The notes under the pieces are model-generated. The model was given only the letters and a program-made list of their open reading frames with translations, was not told where the DNA came from and did no database searches. Below, piece by piece: positions 16,608-25,678 of a stretch of DNA of 64,000 nt. Positions within the stretch are counted from its first letter, which is position 1. Each line of letters begins with the position of its first letter. This DNA is from Aquimarina sp. BL5 (lineage in GTDB: Bacteria; Bacteroidota; Bacteroidia; Flavobacteriales; Flavobacteriaceae), in the NCBI RefSeq assembly GCF_003443675.1, contig NZ_CP031963.1:5058501-5122500 (forward strand), in the 5' to 3' direction. A program made the position numbers and the translations under genes.

Positions 16608-16994
16608 ATGAAAGATAAAATTGCTGCTGTACAAGAATTCCATACCGCATTTGAGATTGGATATAAAAATGAGCCTATTGCAGATCTGGGAGAAGCTAAA
16701 AACACGCTTCGCTTTAACCTAATGAAAGAGGAAAATGAAGAATATCTAGAGGCGGCTCAGAATAATGATTTAGTCGAGGTTGCAGATGCGTTAGGTGATA
16801 TGTTATATATTTTATGTGGAACCATCATAGAACATGGCATGCAGCATAAAATAGAAGAAGTGTTTACAGAGATCCAACGCAGTAATATGAGTAAACTAGG
16901 AGAAAATGGGAAGCCTATTTATAGAGAAGATGGTAAAGTGTTAAAAGGACCAAATTACTTTAAACCTAATATCAAGGAAATTCTTGATCGATAA
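16608..16994 (+). CDS. MazG-like/HisE-like nucleoside triphosphate pyrophosphohydrolase
   Basis: The 128-residue all-alpha protein has the metal-binding signature of the all-alpha NTP pyrophosphatase superfamily: EENEEYLEAA around residues 44-53 and EVADALGDMLYILCG around 59-73, with the Glu and Asp residues that bind magnesium. Such enzymes split (d)NTPs or phosphoribosyl-ATP to the monophosphate and pyrophosphate. The C-terminal part (GKPIYREDGKVLKGPNYFKP) is typical of a small family with house-cleaning function. There are no his genes nearby, so a role in histidine synthesis is unlikely. Confidence 0.8.
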   Translation: MKDKIAAVQEFHTAFEIGYKNEPIADLGEAKNTLRFNLMKEENEEYLEAAQNNDLVEVADALGDMLYILCGTIIEHGMQHKIEEVFTEIQRSNMSKLGENGKPIYREDGKVLKGPNYFKPNIKEILDR

Positions 16995-17003
16995 TTACAA
17001 ATT

Positions 17004-17038
17004 AAAAATGCCTCAAGAAAAAATCTTGAGGCATTTTT
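17004..17038. terminator. Bidirectional terminator
   Basis: AATGCCTCAAGA-type left arm (to 17018) pairs with TCTTGAGGCATTTTT (17024-17038) around five A. It lies between the convergent pyrophosphohydrolase and ilvE genes. Confidence 0.9.
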
Positions 17039-17071
17039 AGTTCTCTAAATTCGTAATTCTTAATTAAGGAA

Positions 17072-18139
17072 TTAAACCTTCACTCTCCATCCAAAAGCAT
17101 CTTCAGCTTTATTATATTGAATATTCATAAGTTCCTTCTTAAAATGAGATGCATAAGAACTCTCTTGTTTTTCTAGTTCGTAATGCTCTCCCTTATACCC
17201 AAAAGCTTTTACAGGGCTTACAACAGCTGCTGTACCTGCTCCAAAAATCTCTTTTAGACTGCCATTTTTATAGGCATCTACGATTTCGCTTACTTTTATT
17301 GGTCTTACTTCTACATTATATCCTTGTCTTTCTGCTAAAGAAATCAAACTTTTACGAGTAATCCCATCTAATATTCGATCACTAACGGGAGCCGTTAATA
17401 AAGTATCGTTTATTCTAAAGAAAACATTCATGGTTCCAGCTTCTTCTACATATTCATGGGTGTTAGAATCTGTCCAGATGATTTGTTGGTATCCTTGCTC
17501 TTTGGCAAGTTTAGTTGGATAAAATTGACCAGCATAATTACCGGCCGCTTTTGCATATCCAAAACCTCCACTAGCCGAACGACTAAACTTTTCTGCTACC
17601 AATACACTAACATCTCCACTATAATAGGATTGTGCAGGAGAACAAATAATCATAAAACGATATTCATCCGCTTCTGATGCAGAAACACTTGCCTGTGTAG
17701 CAATAACAAAGGGTCTTATATATAAAGAATTCCCAAAACCTGATTTAATCCATTCATTATCTAATTTTAATAGATTATTTAATCCATCAAAAAAATACTC
17801 TTCAGGAAATTCTGGCATTGCCAAACGCTCTGCGGACTTGTTGATTCTTTTAAAGTTTTCATCAGGTCTAAATAAGAAAGTATCTCCCTGGTCATCTTTA
17901 TAGGCTTTCATCCCTTCAAAAACTGCTTGTCCGTAATGAAATACTCGAGCAGACGGATCGAGTGTAAGAGGTCCGTATGGGACAATTTTTGGTGTTTGCC
18001 ATTCGCCATTGACATAATCACAAATAAACATATGATCTGTAAAAACTTTACCAAAAGCTAAGTTTTCAAAATCTACTTGTCCAATTTTGGATTCGTGTAC
18101 TTTGGTGATTTCAATCTCTTGCGGAACTGCATTTCTCAT
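17072..18139 (-). CDS. ilvE: Branched-chain amino acid aminotransferase, type II
   Basis: The 355-residue PLP enzyme belongs to fold type IV. Lys197 in GYAKAAGNYAG is the expected PLP-binding lysine, YGQAVFEGMKAY (69-80) and YIRPFV (140-145) line the active site, and IFGAGTAAVVSPV near the end holds the phosphate. Length and motifs fit the long, eukaryote-like type II enzymes. It transfers the amino group between glutamate and the keto acids of leucine, isoleucine and valine in the cytoplasm. It is a stand-alone gene here. Confidence 0.92.
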   Translation of the reverse strand: MRNAVPQEIEITKVHESKIGQVDFENLAFGKVFTDHMFICDYVNGEWQTPKIVPYGPLTLDPSARVFHYGQAVFEGMKAYKDDQGDTFLFRPDENFKRINKSAERLAMPEFPEEYFFDGLNNLLKLDNEWIKSGFGNSLYIRPFVIATQASVSASEADEYRFMIICSPAQSYYSGDVSVLVAEKFSRSASGGFGYAKAAGNYAGQFYPTKLAKEQGYQQIIWTDSNTHEYVEEAGTMNVFFRINDTLLTAPVSDRILDGITRKSLISLAERQGYNVEVRPIKVSEIVDAYKNGSLKEIFGAGTAAVVSPVKAFGYKGEHYELEKQESSYASHFKKELMNIQYNKAEDAFGWRVKV

Positions 18140-18288
18140 CCGATAGTTATTTATAAGGTTGTGAAATTTTTTATTATCAACTATTGCACTTTTAATAATT
18201 ATGTCCTAAAATTTATAAGATGCTTACAATAGTTAATATTTTAAACAAAAATACCCTTTTCTGATAAATTAGGAATTTTAAAAATGTT

Positions 18289-18297
18289 TAATTTTGC
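18289..18297 (+). promoter_or_regulatory. -7 box for the DUF4920/mnmD unit
   Basis: TAATTTTGC matches TAnnTTTG exactly, 26 bases before the ATG at 18323. Confidence 0.5.
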
Positions 18298-18322
18298 GAA
18301 ACATCATTAATAATAATGTATT

Positions 18323-18829
18323 ATGAAAAAAATAGCACTGTTTTTTGCGGGATTGTCATGTATAGTAGGTTGTAATTCTGTACAGAAAGAAAAAGAATCT
18401 TTTTCAGTTAAAGATATAGCGCTAAGTGAATATGATAGTTTTGGAGGAGAAGTATCATCAGATGCAGTCTTTTATAAGGATGCAATAGCAGAAAAGTATA
18501 AGGATCTAAATGAAGGTGATACGATCAATATTGCTTTTTCAAGTACAGTAAATGATGTTTGCAAGGCTAAAGGTTGCTGGATGAAAGTTGCTCTGAATAA
18601 AGAAGAAGAAACTATGGTAAAGTTTAAAGACTATGGTTTTTTTGTTCCAAAAGATATTGAAAATGATACAATCATTGTTCAGGGAAAAGCATATGTTTCT
18701 GAGACCTCTGTGGATGAATTACGTCACTTGGCTCAGGATGCCGGAAAATCTGAGGATGAAATAGCTGCAATTACTACTCCTAAGAAAACATATTCGTTTA
18801 TGGCAGATGGGGTTTTAGTAAAGCAATAA
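18323..18829 (+). CDS. DUF4920 domain lipoprotein
   Basis: The 168-residue product has a lipoprotein signal (GLSCIVGC, anchor at Cys17). The mature part carries the DUF4920 hallmark VCKAKGCWMKV with two cysteines, followed by FKDYGFFVPKD and IVQGKAYV. Function of the family is unknown; the paired cysteines could bind a metal or form a disulfide. Its stop codon shares one base with the mnmD start codon. Confidence 0.85.
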   Translation: MKKIALFFAGLSCIVGCNSVQKEKESFSVKDIALSEYDSFGGEVSSDAVFYKDAIAEKYKDLNEGDTINIAFSSTVNDVCKAKGCWMKVALNKEEETMVKFKDYGFFVPKDIENDTIIVQGKAYVSETSVDELRHLAQDAGKSEDEIAAITTPKKTYSFMADGVLVKQ

Positions 18830-19515
18830 TGAAAGAAAATTTAAAGCGTGAGATTATCACCACTTCTGATGGTTCTACAACTATTCACTTTCCCGAGCTA
18901 GATGAACATTACCACTCTATACACGGAGCGATTAATGAAGCGAAGCACGTTTTTATTAAAAGTGGTTTTGATCATATTTTAGCTTCCAGAGAATTTCCAG
19001 AATTGAATATTTTGGAGATAGGCTTTGGAACAGGTTTAAATGCTTTTATAACCTATCTAGAAGCTTTGAAGATTCAGCAAAAGATTCATTATGTTGGAGT
19101 AGAAGCATATCCAGTTCCTTTGGAGGAGGTAAAGCTTTTGAACTATGTTGATCAATTATCAGCGCTAGACTATCAGACTGCTTTTGACGAAATGCATGAA
19201 TCTTCGTGGGAAGATCAGAATGCAGTATCTTCTTCTTTTCTTCTTACGAAACGTAAACAGTTTTTTACAGATATCAAGGATGAAAATTGCTTCGATTTAA
19301 TTTATTTTGATGCTTTTGGCGCAAGAGTGCAGCCAGAGTTGTGGAGCATAGATATTTTCAAAAAGATGTATGAAGCGCTAATGAATAATGGGGTTTTGGT
19401 TACCTACTCTGCAAAAGGTAGCGTAAGACGTGCAATGCAAGAAGTTGGTTTTGTAGTAGAAAGACTCCCTGGTCCACCTGGTAAAAGAGAAATGCTAAGG
19501 GCTACAAAGGATTAG
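18829..19515 (+). CDS. mnmD: tRNA U34 5-methylaminomethyl-2-thiouridine methyltransferase MnmD
   Basis: The 228-residue protein has the Rossmann SAM-binding motif NILEIGFGTGLNAFI and the MnmD-specific block YFDAFGARVQPELW, with GPPGKREMLRA at the end. It corresponds to the methyltransferase half of E. coli MnmC, without the FAD oxidase half. It completes mnm5s2U at the wobble base of several tRNAs. It overlaps the DUF4920 gene by one base; that coupling is probably positional rather than functional. Confidence 0.9.
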   Translation: MKENLKREIITTSDGSTTIHFPELDEHYHSIHGAINEAKHVFIKSGFDHILASREFPELNILEIGFGTGLNAFITYLEALKIQQKIHYVGVEAYPVPLEEVKLLNYVDQLSALDYQTAFDEMHESSWEDQNAVSSSFLLTKRKQFFTDIKDENCFDLIYFDAFGARVQPELWSIDIFKKMYEALMNNGVLVTYSAKGSVRRAMQEVGFVVERLPGPPGKREMLRATKD

Positions 19516-19622
19516 CAGGGTTTATGTTTTCTTTAATTAATGATTTTAATATTTGTTAAACCTATAATAAAGGGGTAGGTTATGTTAAAATCGGATGTTA
19601 TTTTGCACGAAATAACTCAACA

Positions 19623-20525
19623 ATGAAAGTTTTAATTACTGGGGCAACTGGACTTATTGGTCAGGAAATTGTTAGACTATGTCATCAATCAAAAATTGAT
19701 GTACATTACCTTACAACTAGTAAAAGTAAGCTTACATCAGAAAAGAATTATAAAGGATTTTACTGGAACCCATCGGTAGGTGAAATGGATTCCAGCTGTT
19801 TTGAAGATGTAGAGGTAATTATTAATCTTGTTGGAGCTACGGTAGCCAAACGTTGGACAAAGAAATATAAACAAGAGATTATCGATAGCCGTGTTGATAC
19901 TGCTTCACTTATTTTAGAATCACTTAAAAAAGTAAAACATTCTGTTCGACATATCGTATCTGCAAGTGCCATTGGGATTTATCCAGATTCTTTTCAGAAT
20001 TATTATATGGAAGATTCCTCTATGGAGGATCCCGGGTTCTTAGGAGAAGTGGTTAAAAAATGGGAAACTGCGGTTGAAGAATTTAAAACGCTAAATATTG
20101 AAGTGAGCCTCCTGAGAATTGGATTAGTGCTTTCTAACAAAGGTGGAGCATTTCCTAAAATAGCTAATCCTATAAAACAAGGGATAGGAGCTGTTTTTGG
20201 TAGCGGAAAACAATGGCAGAGTTGGATTCATGTAGAAGATCTGGCGAAAATGTTTATGTATGTGGTCGAGGAAGAATTAGCAGGTTTGTATAATGCAGTG
20301 GCACCTAATTCTGTTTCTAATCAAAAATTGACACACGTTATTGCTGATCATTTAGATAAAAAAATAGTATTGCCCAATGTACCGAAGTTTATGATGAAGC
20401 TTGTTCTTGGAGAAATGCATGTATTGTTGTTTAGTAGCCAGAGAGTGTGTAGCGATAAAATTTTAGAAACAGGTTTTCGATTTAAGTATGACAATATTAC
20501 TCAAGCAATTGAAGATCTTGTCTAA
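19623..20525 (+). CDS. TIGR01777-family NAD(P)-dependent epimerase/dehydratase-like protein
   Basis: The 300-residue protein has the extended SDR nucleotide site KVLITGATGLIGQEIV at its start, then NLVGATVAKRWTKKYK and VSASAIGIYPD, which are typical of the TIGR01777 (YfcH-like) group, and a C-terminal DUF1731-type segment (VPKFMMKLVLGEM). The substrate is unknown. A weak promoter box (TTATTTTG) lies just upstream. Confidence 0.88.
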   Translation: MKVLITGATGLIGQEIVRLCHQSKIDVHYLTTSKSKLTSEKNYKGFYWNPSVGEMDSSCFEDVEVIINLVGATVAKRWTKKYKQEIIDSRVDTASLILESLKKVKHSVRHIVSASAIGIYPDSFQNYYMEDSSMEDPGFLGEVVKKWETAVEEFKTLNIEVSLLRIGLVLSNKGGAFPKIANPIKQGIGAVFGSGKQWQSWIHVEDLAKMFMYVVEEELAGLYNAVAPNSVSNQKLTHVIADHLDKKIVLPNVPKFMMKLVLGEMHVLLFSSQRVCSDKILETGFRFKYDNITQAIEDLV

Positions 20526-20550
20526 TAGAATAAGTACATAATAAAATATA

Positions 20551-20584
20551 AAAAAGGTCCACATTCTATAATGCGGACCTTTTT
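20551..20584. terminator. Bidirectional terminator
   Basis: AAAAAGGTCCACAT pairs with ATGCGGACCTTTTT (one G-T pair) around a 6-base loop, between convergent genes. Confidence 0.9.
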
Positions 20585-20603
20585 ATATAATAGATTTTTT
20601 GAA

Positions 20604-21275
20604 TTAAGATTTATTAGCTTTTAGGCTAATCTTTAATTCGATATCATCCATAATAAACTTATCACCTAAGTTTTCGAAAACAGATTTAGATCCATAGTTT
20701 ACACCCCAATCTGTACGATTAATTGTAAATACTTCACTATTTAAAGTCATTGTGTCTCCTTCTACGGAAGAAGTCGCTGGGAAAGAAATATTTTTCTTAA
20801 TCCCTTTGATCGTAAGGTTACCTTCGATAGATGTTTTATCTTCTTTTTCTAAAACTCCTGTCACTTCAAAAGAAGCATTAGGAAATTTAGCTACATTAAA
20901 GAAATGATCTTCTTTACCTTCTCCTTCTCCTTTAAGATGCCCCTCAAGGCCTGCTTTTTGATCACCTTCTAGATCAGTTACATTAATAGAAGCCATGTCA
21001 ATTACAAAAGATCCACTTTGGATTTTTCCATCCTGGGTTTTTACTTTCCCTTTCGCAATGTTAATAGTTCCGGTATGGTTTTCTGTTGGTTTTTTACCAA
21101 CCCATTCGATAGTACTAGCTGCGTTATCCACAATATAGGTTATTGCTTCTGCAGGAGCTTCTACTACCTCTTCTGCCGTGGTTGCTTCAGTTTCATTTTT
21201 TTTCTCTCCTTTACAAGAGGTTCCCGCTACTATAAGTGCACTAATAGCAAACAGGTTTATCAATTTGGTTTTCAT
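20604..21275 (-). CDS. YceI-family lipoprotein
   Basis: The 223-residue product has a lipoprotein signal (IVAGTSC, anchor at Cys21), then an acidic Glu/Ala-rich linker and a YceI domain (about 45-220) with STIEWVGKKPTENHTG, HLKGEGEGKEDHFFNVAKFP and GNLTIKGIKKNISFP. YceI proteins form lipocalin-like barrels that bind polyisoprenoid or other apolar molecules, here probably in the periplasm. A TAATTTTG box lies on its strand at 21306-21313. Confidence 0.9.
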   Translation of the reverse strand: MKTKLINLFAISALIVAGTSCKGEKKNETEATTAEEVVEAPAEAITYIVDNAASTIEWVGKKPTENHTGTINIAKGKVKTQDGKIQSGSFVIDMASINVTDLEGDQKAGLEGHLKGEGEGKEDHFFNVAKFPNASFEVTGVLEKEDKTSIEGNLTIKGIKKNISFPATSSVEGDTMTLNSEVFTINRTDWGVNYGSKSVFENLGDKFIMDDIELKISLKANKS

Positions 21276-21305
21276 AATAATTCTAGTTTATAGTTTTTAA
21301 AAATC

Positions 21306-21313
21306 CAAAATTA
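21306..21313 (-). promoter_or_regulatory. -7 box for the YceI gene
   Basis: On the minus strand this reads TAATTTTG, an exact TAnnTTTG match 31 bases before the start codon. Confidence 0.45.
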
Positions 21314-21391
21314 TTTTTTTAGAAAATGAATACTCTTAAATATATACTAAAATATTCCTGTGACATTATGACATTTATTCAAAAATGGCAG

Positions 21392-21400
21392 TACTTTTGC
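21392..21400 (+). promoter_or_regulatory. -7 box for grpE-dnaJ
   Basis: TACTTTTGC is an exact match, 38 bases before the grpE ATG. Just upstream, TGACATTATGACA (about 21361-21373) is a short direct repeat of TGACA that might bind a regulator. Confidence 0.5.
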
Positions 21401-21437
21401 ATCTTCAAAAAAAGAACTTATAAAAGGTACTAGTTAC

Positions 21438-21980
21438 ATGAGTAAGAAAAATAAAAATACAGAAGATGTAAAGGATCAAGTAGAAGAGGTACTTGACAAA
21501 ACTGTAGAGGAAACTGAAGTAGAAGAATTGGATATCGAAACACAACTAAAAGAAGACTTAGAAAAGGAAAAAGATAAGTTTTTAAGACTTTTTGCAGAAT
21601 TCGAGAATTACAAAAAGCGTACTTCTAAGGAAAGAATAGAATTGTTTAAGACGGCAGGTCAGGATGTCATGCAATCTATGTTGCCTGTATTAGATGATTT
21701 TGATCGTGCGATGAAAGAGATCGAAAAATCTGAAGATAAAGATTTGTTGAAAGGTGTTGAGCTAATTCATAACAAATTAAGAGAAACATTAAAGACTAAA
21801 GGGTTGTCTGAAGTAGAAGTAGCTGCAGGCGATGTGTTTAATGCGGATGATCATGAGGCAATAACCCAGATTCCTGCACCTAGTGATGAGTTAAAAGGTA
21901 AGATTGTAGATGTTATAGAAAAAGGATATAAATTAGGAGATAAAGTAATTCGTTTTCCTAAGGTGGTAACCGGACAATAA
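21438..21980 (+). CDS. grpE: Nucleotide exchange factor GrpE
   Basis: The 180-residue protein has an acidic, Lys/Glu-rich N-terminal helix (about 1-60), then the GrpE core: FAEFENYKKRTSKERIEL, MQSMLPVLDDFDRAM, and near the end AITQIPAPSDELKGKIVDVIEKGYKLGDKVIRFPKVVTG. It releases ADP from DnaK. It lies 10 bases before dnaJ and should be co-transcribed; dnaK is not in the window. Confidence 0.95.
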   Translation: MSKKNKNTEDVKDQVEEVLDKTVEETEVEELDIETQLKEDLEKEKDKFLRLFAEFENYKKRTSKERIELFKTAGQDVMQSMLPVLDDFDRAMKEIEKSEDKDLLKGVELIHNKLRETLKTKGLSEVEVAAGDVFNADDHEAITQIPAPSDELKGKIVDVIEKGYKLGDKVIRFPKVVTGQ

Positions 21981-21990
21981 GATTAAATAG

Positions 21991-23112
21991 ATGAAAGAAG
22001 ATTTTTATGATATTTTAGGCCTTAGTAAAAACGCCACAGGAGCCGAAATTAAAAAAGCATATCGTAAAAAAGCGATAGAGTATCATCCAGATAAAAATCC
22101 GGGAGATGCTTCGGCAGAGGAGAAATTTAAGAAGGCAGCGGAGGCATACGAAGTATTAAGTGATCCTGATAAAAAATCCCGATACGATCAATTTGGACAT
22201 CAAGCTTTTGAAGGCGGTGGTGGTTTCGGCGGCGGTTTCGGCGGTGGCGGAATGAATATGGACGACATATTTAGCCAGTTTGGAGATATTTTTGGTGGCG
22301 GTGGTTTTGGTGGCGGTTTCGGCGGCGGCGGCGGAAGACAACGTCGTGTAAAAGGAAGTAATCTGCGTATTCGTGTAAAACTTACATTAGAAGAGATTGC
22401 TAATGGAGTAGAGAAAAAAATCAAAGTAAAGCGTAAGATCCAGGCTCCCGGAACTACGTATAAAACGTGTTCGACTTGTAATGGTAGTGGTCAGATGACA
22501 CGAATTACCAATACTATTCTGGGAAGAATGCAGACATCCACTACATGTTCTACTTGTGGAGGAGCTGGGCAGATTATAGATAGAAAACCTGCGGATGCAG
22601 ATAATCAAGGTTTAAAAGTGTCCGAGGAAACCGTAAGTATAAAAATACCAGCAGGTGTAGAAGATGGTATGCAGCTTAAAGTTTCTGGAAAAGGAAATGA
22701 AGCACCAGGTAATGGTGTTCCAGGTGATCTTTTAGTGGCGATAGAAGAACAAGATCATCCAGAATTACAGCGTGAAGGAGATAACTTGCATTATGATCTA
22801 TATATTAGTTTTTCTGAAGCAGCTTTAGGTGCGTCAAGAGAGATTGATACCGTATCTGGTAAAGTGCGCATTAAGATAGAAGAAGGAGTACAGAGCGGTA
22901 AAATACTTAGACTAAGAGGTAAAGGAATCCCTAGTATTAATGGCTATGGGAAAGGAGATCTTTTAGTACATGTAAATGTATGGACACCTAAAACATTAAA
23001 TAAAGAACAAAAAGAGTTTTTTGAAAGAATGGCTCAGGACGATCACTTTAGACCTAGTCCAGATAGTAAAGACAAATCATTTTTTGAAAAAGTAAAAGAC
23101 ATGTTTTCATAA
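21991..23112 (+). CDS. dnaJ: Chaperone DnaJ with only two of four zinc-finger repeats
   Basis: The 373-residue protein has a J domain (1-70, HPD at 32-34), a long Gly/Phe-rich linker (about 75-116), the substrate-binding beta domains and the usual C-terminus. The cysteine-rich region is reduced: only CSTCNGSG (from Cys160) and CSTCGGAG (from Cys186) remain, which are repeats 2 and 3 forming zinc centre II. Repeats 1 and 4, which form centre I, are absent; the region after centre II reads [11 protein letters not shown]. DnaJ delivers unfolded proteins to DnaK. The loss is probably a lineage trait rather than damage, since flanks are well kept. Confidence 0.93.
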   Translation: MKEDFYDILGLSKNATGAEIKKAYRKKAIEYHPDKNPGDASAEEKFKKAAEAYEVLSDPDKKSRYDQFGHQAFEGGGGFGGGFGGGGMNMDDIFSQFGDIFGGGGFGGGFGGGGGRQRRVKGSNLRIRVKLTLEEIANGVEKKIKVKRKIQAPGTTYKTCSTCNGSGQMTRITNTILGRMQTSTTCSTCGGAGQIIDRKPADADNQGLKVSEETVSIKIPAGVEDGMQLKVSGKGNEAPGNGVPGDLLVAIEEQDHPELQREGDNLHYDLYISFSEAALGASREIDTVSGKVRIKIEEGVQSGKILRLRGKGIPSINGYGKGDLLVHVNVWTPKTLNKEQKEFFERMAQDDHFRPSPDSKDKSFFEKVKDMFS

Positions 23113-23179
23113 AAATTAGAATGATACTATTATAAATATAATCATTTTTAAATGCTGAATTTTGTTTAATAAAAATTCG

Positions 23180-23282
23180 TATATTTGAAACATCACTAGC
23201 GCATTTAGTGATAATTTTTCTTTTTCATAGCAATTTTTTTCCCATCCTTAATACTTGTATTTAGGGTGGGTTTTGTTTTTTT
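23180..23282 (+). ncRNA. Candidate small RNA with its own promoter and terminator
   Basis: TATATTTG (23180-23187) is an exact -7 box with TTTG at 23161-23164 upstream. Transcription from about 23194 would give an RNA of roughly 85 nt: a hairpin ATCACTA...TAGTGAT (about 23192-23212), a T-rich single strand, and the terminator CCCATCCT...AGGGTGGG with TTTTGTTTTTTT (23241-23282). There is no reading frame. It could instead be the tail of the dnaJ mRNA. Confidence 0.4.
23241..23282 (+). terminator. Intrinsic terminator
   Basis: CCCATCCT (23241-23248) pairs with AGGGTGGG (23263-23270), then a T-rich tail. It ends the candidate RNA and any read-through from dnaJ. Confidence 0.8.
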
Positions 23283-23453
23283 ATAAGATTAAAATTGTAT
23301 GAATACGTTGGATATTGATTGTTATATCATTGTATCTATTAAATGTTCTTAACATCCGTTAATCCGTTTAAGTAGGCTATTTATTTCATTTCATTAATAT
23401 TTTGACTTACTTAGCATAGTTTTTAAATTTCAGAATAAATCACATTTTTATAT

Positions 23454-24383
23454 ATGACCAATCTTTTGGAGGTACAACAGGCAACAAAACGGTTTGGAGA
23501 CTTTATAGCTCTAAACAATGTTTCTATTAAAGTGCCAAAAGGAAGTATTTTTGGATTACTAGGTCCTAATGGAGCTGGTAAAACAACCTTGATAAGAATT
23601 ATTAATCAAATCACACTTCCGGATACAGGAAGTGTATTTCTGGATGGAGAACCATTACAATCACACCATATTAAAGATATTGGATATCTGCCGGAAGAAA
23701 GAGGTTTGTATAAATCTATGAAAGTAGGAGAACAGGCATTATACCTTGCCCAACTTAAAGGATTGAGTAAAAGAGATGCTAAAGAGCGACTTAAATATTG
23801 GTTTGATAAATTTGATATATCACATTGGTGGGATAAAAAAATACAAGAGCTCTCTAAGGGAATGGCTCAGAAGGTGCAATTTATTGTGACCGTATTGCAT
23901 AAACCTAAGTTATTGATTTTTGATGAACCTTTTAGTGGGTTTGACCCTATCAATGCTAATGTGATCAAAGACGAAATTCTTCAATTACGCGATGAAGGTG
24001 CTACCGTAATTTTTTCTACCCATCGTATGGAAAGTGTAGAAGAATTATGTGATCACATGGCTTTGATCAATAAATCCAATAAAATATTAGAAGGAAAGGT
24101 ATCTGATATCAAAAAAGAATACAAGGCAAATATATTCGAAGTAGGATTGTTGTCAGAAAACAATAGGGAATTACAAGAAGCTCTGCAAAATAAGTTTGTA
24201 ACGGAACCTGCAGATTTTAAAACGATAGAAGATCAGCTAAAATTAAAAATATCATTGGATAAAGATGCTTCTTCTAATGATCTACTTAGATATTTATCCG
24301 AAAGAGCGCAGGTTGTTCGATTTAACGAGGTAATACCAAGTGTAAACGAAATATTCATTAAAACCATTACAGAAAATGAGTAG
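23454..24383 (+). CDS. ABC transporter ATP-binding protein (NatA-like)
   Basis: The 309-residue protein has Walker A GPNGAGKTT (about residue 38-46), signature LSKGMAQ, Walker B LLIFDEPFSGFDP, the D loop and the switch His in STHR. A C-terminal extension of about 85 residues is typical of the ABC-2 exporters of the NatA group. Its end overlaps the permease gene by eight bases. It starts a unit of ABC, permease, MscS, outer-membrane protein and sigma-54 regulator. Confidence 0.92.
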   Translation: MTNLLEVQQATKRFGDFIALNNVSIKVPKGSIFGLLGPNGAGKTTLIRIINQITLPDTGSVFLDGEPLQSHHIKDIGYLPEERGLYKSMKVGEQALYLAQLKGLSKRDAKERLKYWFDKFDISHWWDKKIQELSKGMAQKVQFIVTVLHKPKLLIFDEPFSGFDPINANVIKDEILQLRDEGATVIFSTHRMESVEELCDHMALINKSNKILEGKVSDIKKEYKANIFEVGLLSENNRELQEALQNKFVTEPADFKTIEDQLKLKISLDKDASSNDLLRYLSERAQVVRFNEVIPSVNEIFIKTITENE

Positions 24384-25677
24384 TAATTTACAATTAATCA
24401 TAAAGAGAGAGTTCATATCTCGTGTGCGTAACAGAACTTTTGTAGTGATGACGTTTCTTAGCCCGTTAATTGTTGTCGGAATGATCGCATTAATTACCTG
24501 GTTAACTACTATTAATAATGATGAAATTAAGAAAGTTGCTTTTATTGATGAAACAGAATTGTTTATCTCAGATCTTAAGAATACTGATGAGGTGCAATAT
24601 GTTAATTACAGCAATTATGATATAGAGGTAGCAAAGGATTCTGTGATTTCTAAAAAATTATACGGATTACTGTATATACCTAAGAAATCAACAAACAAAG
24701 AACTTTCAGAATCTATTCAGTTTTATGCAGAAGAATCACCGAATTTTTCAGTATTGAATACCCTAGAGAGAATTATAGCGAATAAACTAACAAACCAAAA
24801 CTATAAAGCCGAAGGTCTCAATTTAGAAGCGATAGAAAACTCTAAAGCAAGAATAAATATTCAGATAGAAAACTTTTCTGGAGAGAAGACTTCTAAAATG
24901 TCTAATTATGTAAAAATGGCATTTGGAGGGATCGCCGGATATTTATTGATGATGTTTATTATTATTTATGGGAATATGGTGATGCGATCCGTAATAGAAG
25001 AAAAGACAAATCGTATTATAGAGATCATAATTTCTTCGGTAAAACCAATGCAGTTAATGATGGGTAAAATTCTAGGCACTTCTTTTGCTGGAATTTTACA
25101 GTTTCTTATTTGGGTACTTTTAGGAGGTGTTCTTCTTTTGATAGCTACATCTTTATTTGGAATGGATCCTCAACCGGTAGGAGTAGATCCATCTATTGCG
25201 TTGCAAGGAAATAATCAGGAAGAAATTCAACTTCTAATTCAGGATATACTAAAACTTCCATTACTAACTTTAGTGCTTTCTTTCTTTGTGTATTTTATCG
25301 GAGGATACTTTTTATATAGTTCTATATATGCAGCTATAGGTGCAGCGGTGGACAGTGAAACAGATTCTCAACAGTTTATGTTACCTATTTTGTTACCATT
25401 AATGTTAGGGATTTATGTCGGTTTTTTTGCTGTGATAGAAAATCCACATGGAACTGTTTCTACAGTGTTTTCTATGGTTCCTCTTACGTCTCCTATTGTT
25501 ATGTTAATGCGGATACCGTTTGGAGTGCCATGGTGGGAGATTTTGATATCAATTGTATTACTTATAGGAAGTATTATTTTTATGGTATGGTTTGCTGGTA
25601 AAATATATAGAATTGGTATCTTGATGTATGGCAAAAAACCTAGCTATAAAGAATTATTTAAGTGGTTAAAGTATTAA
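24376..25677 (+). CDS. ABC-2 type permease (NatB-like)
   Basis: The 433-residue protein has a first membrane helix at about 22-43, a large extracytoplasmic domain of about 130 residues, then five to six helices starting at about residue 182 (GGIAGYLLMMFIIIYGNMVMRSV) with the conserved EEKTNRIIEIIISSVKPMQLMMGKI stretch in the coupling region. It forms an exporter with the upstream ATPase. Sodium or small-molecule export is known for relatives; the substrate here is unknown. Confidence 0.9.
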   Translation: MSSNLQLIIKREFISRVRNRTFVVMTFLSPLIVVGMIALITWLTTINNDEIKKVAFIDETELFISDLKNTDEVQYVNYSNYDIEVAKDSVISKKLYGLLYIPKKSTNKELSESIQFYAEESPNFSVLNTLERIIANKLTNQNYKAEGLNLEAIENSKARINIQIENFSGEKTSKMSNYVKMAFGGIAGYLLMMFIIIYGNMVMRSVIEEKTNRIIEIIISSVKPMQLMMGKILGTSFAGILQFLIWVLLGGVLLLIATSLFGMDPQPVGVDPSIALQGNNQEEIQLLIQDILKLPLLTLVLSFFVYFIGGYFLYSSIYAAIGAAVDSETDSQQFMLPILLPLMLGIYVGFFAVIENPHGTVSTVFSMVPLTSPIVMLMRIPFGVPWWEILISIVLLIGSIIFMVWFAGKIYRIGILMYGKKPSYKELFKWLKY

Positions 25678-25678
25678 T

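Noticed and set aside
22156..22424. Open frames on the minus strand within dnaJ (Pro/Ala/Thr-rich)
   Set aside because: They mirror the Gly/Phe-rich linker of DnaJ; low-complexity shadows, not genes.
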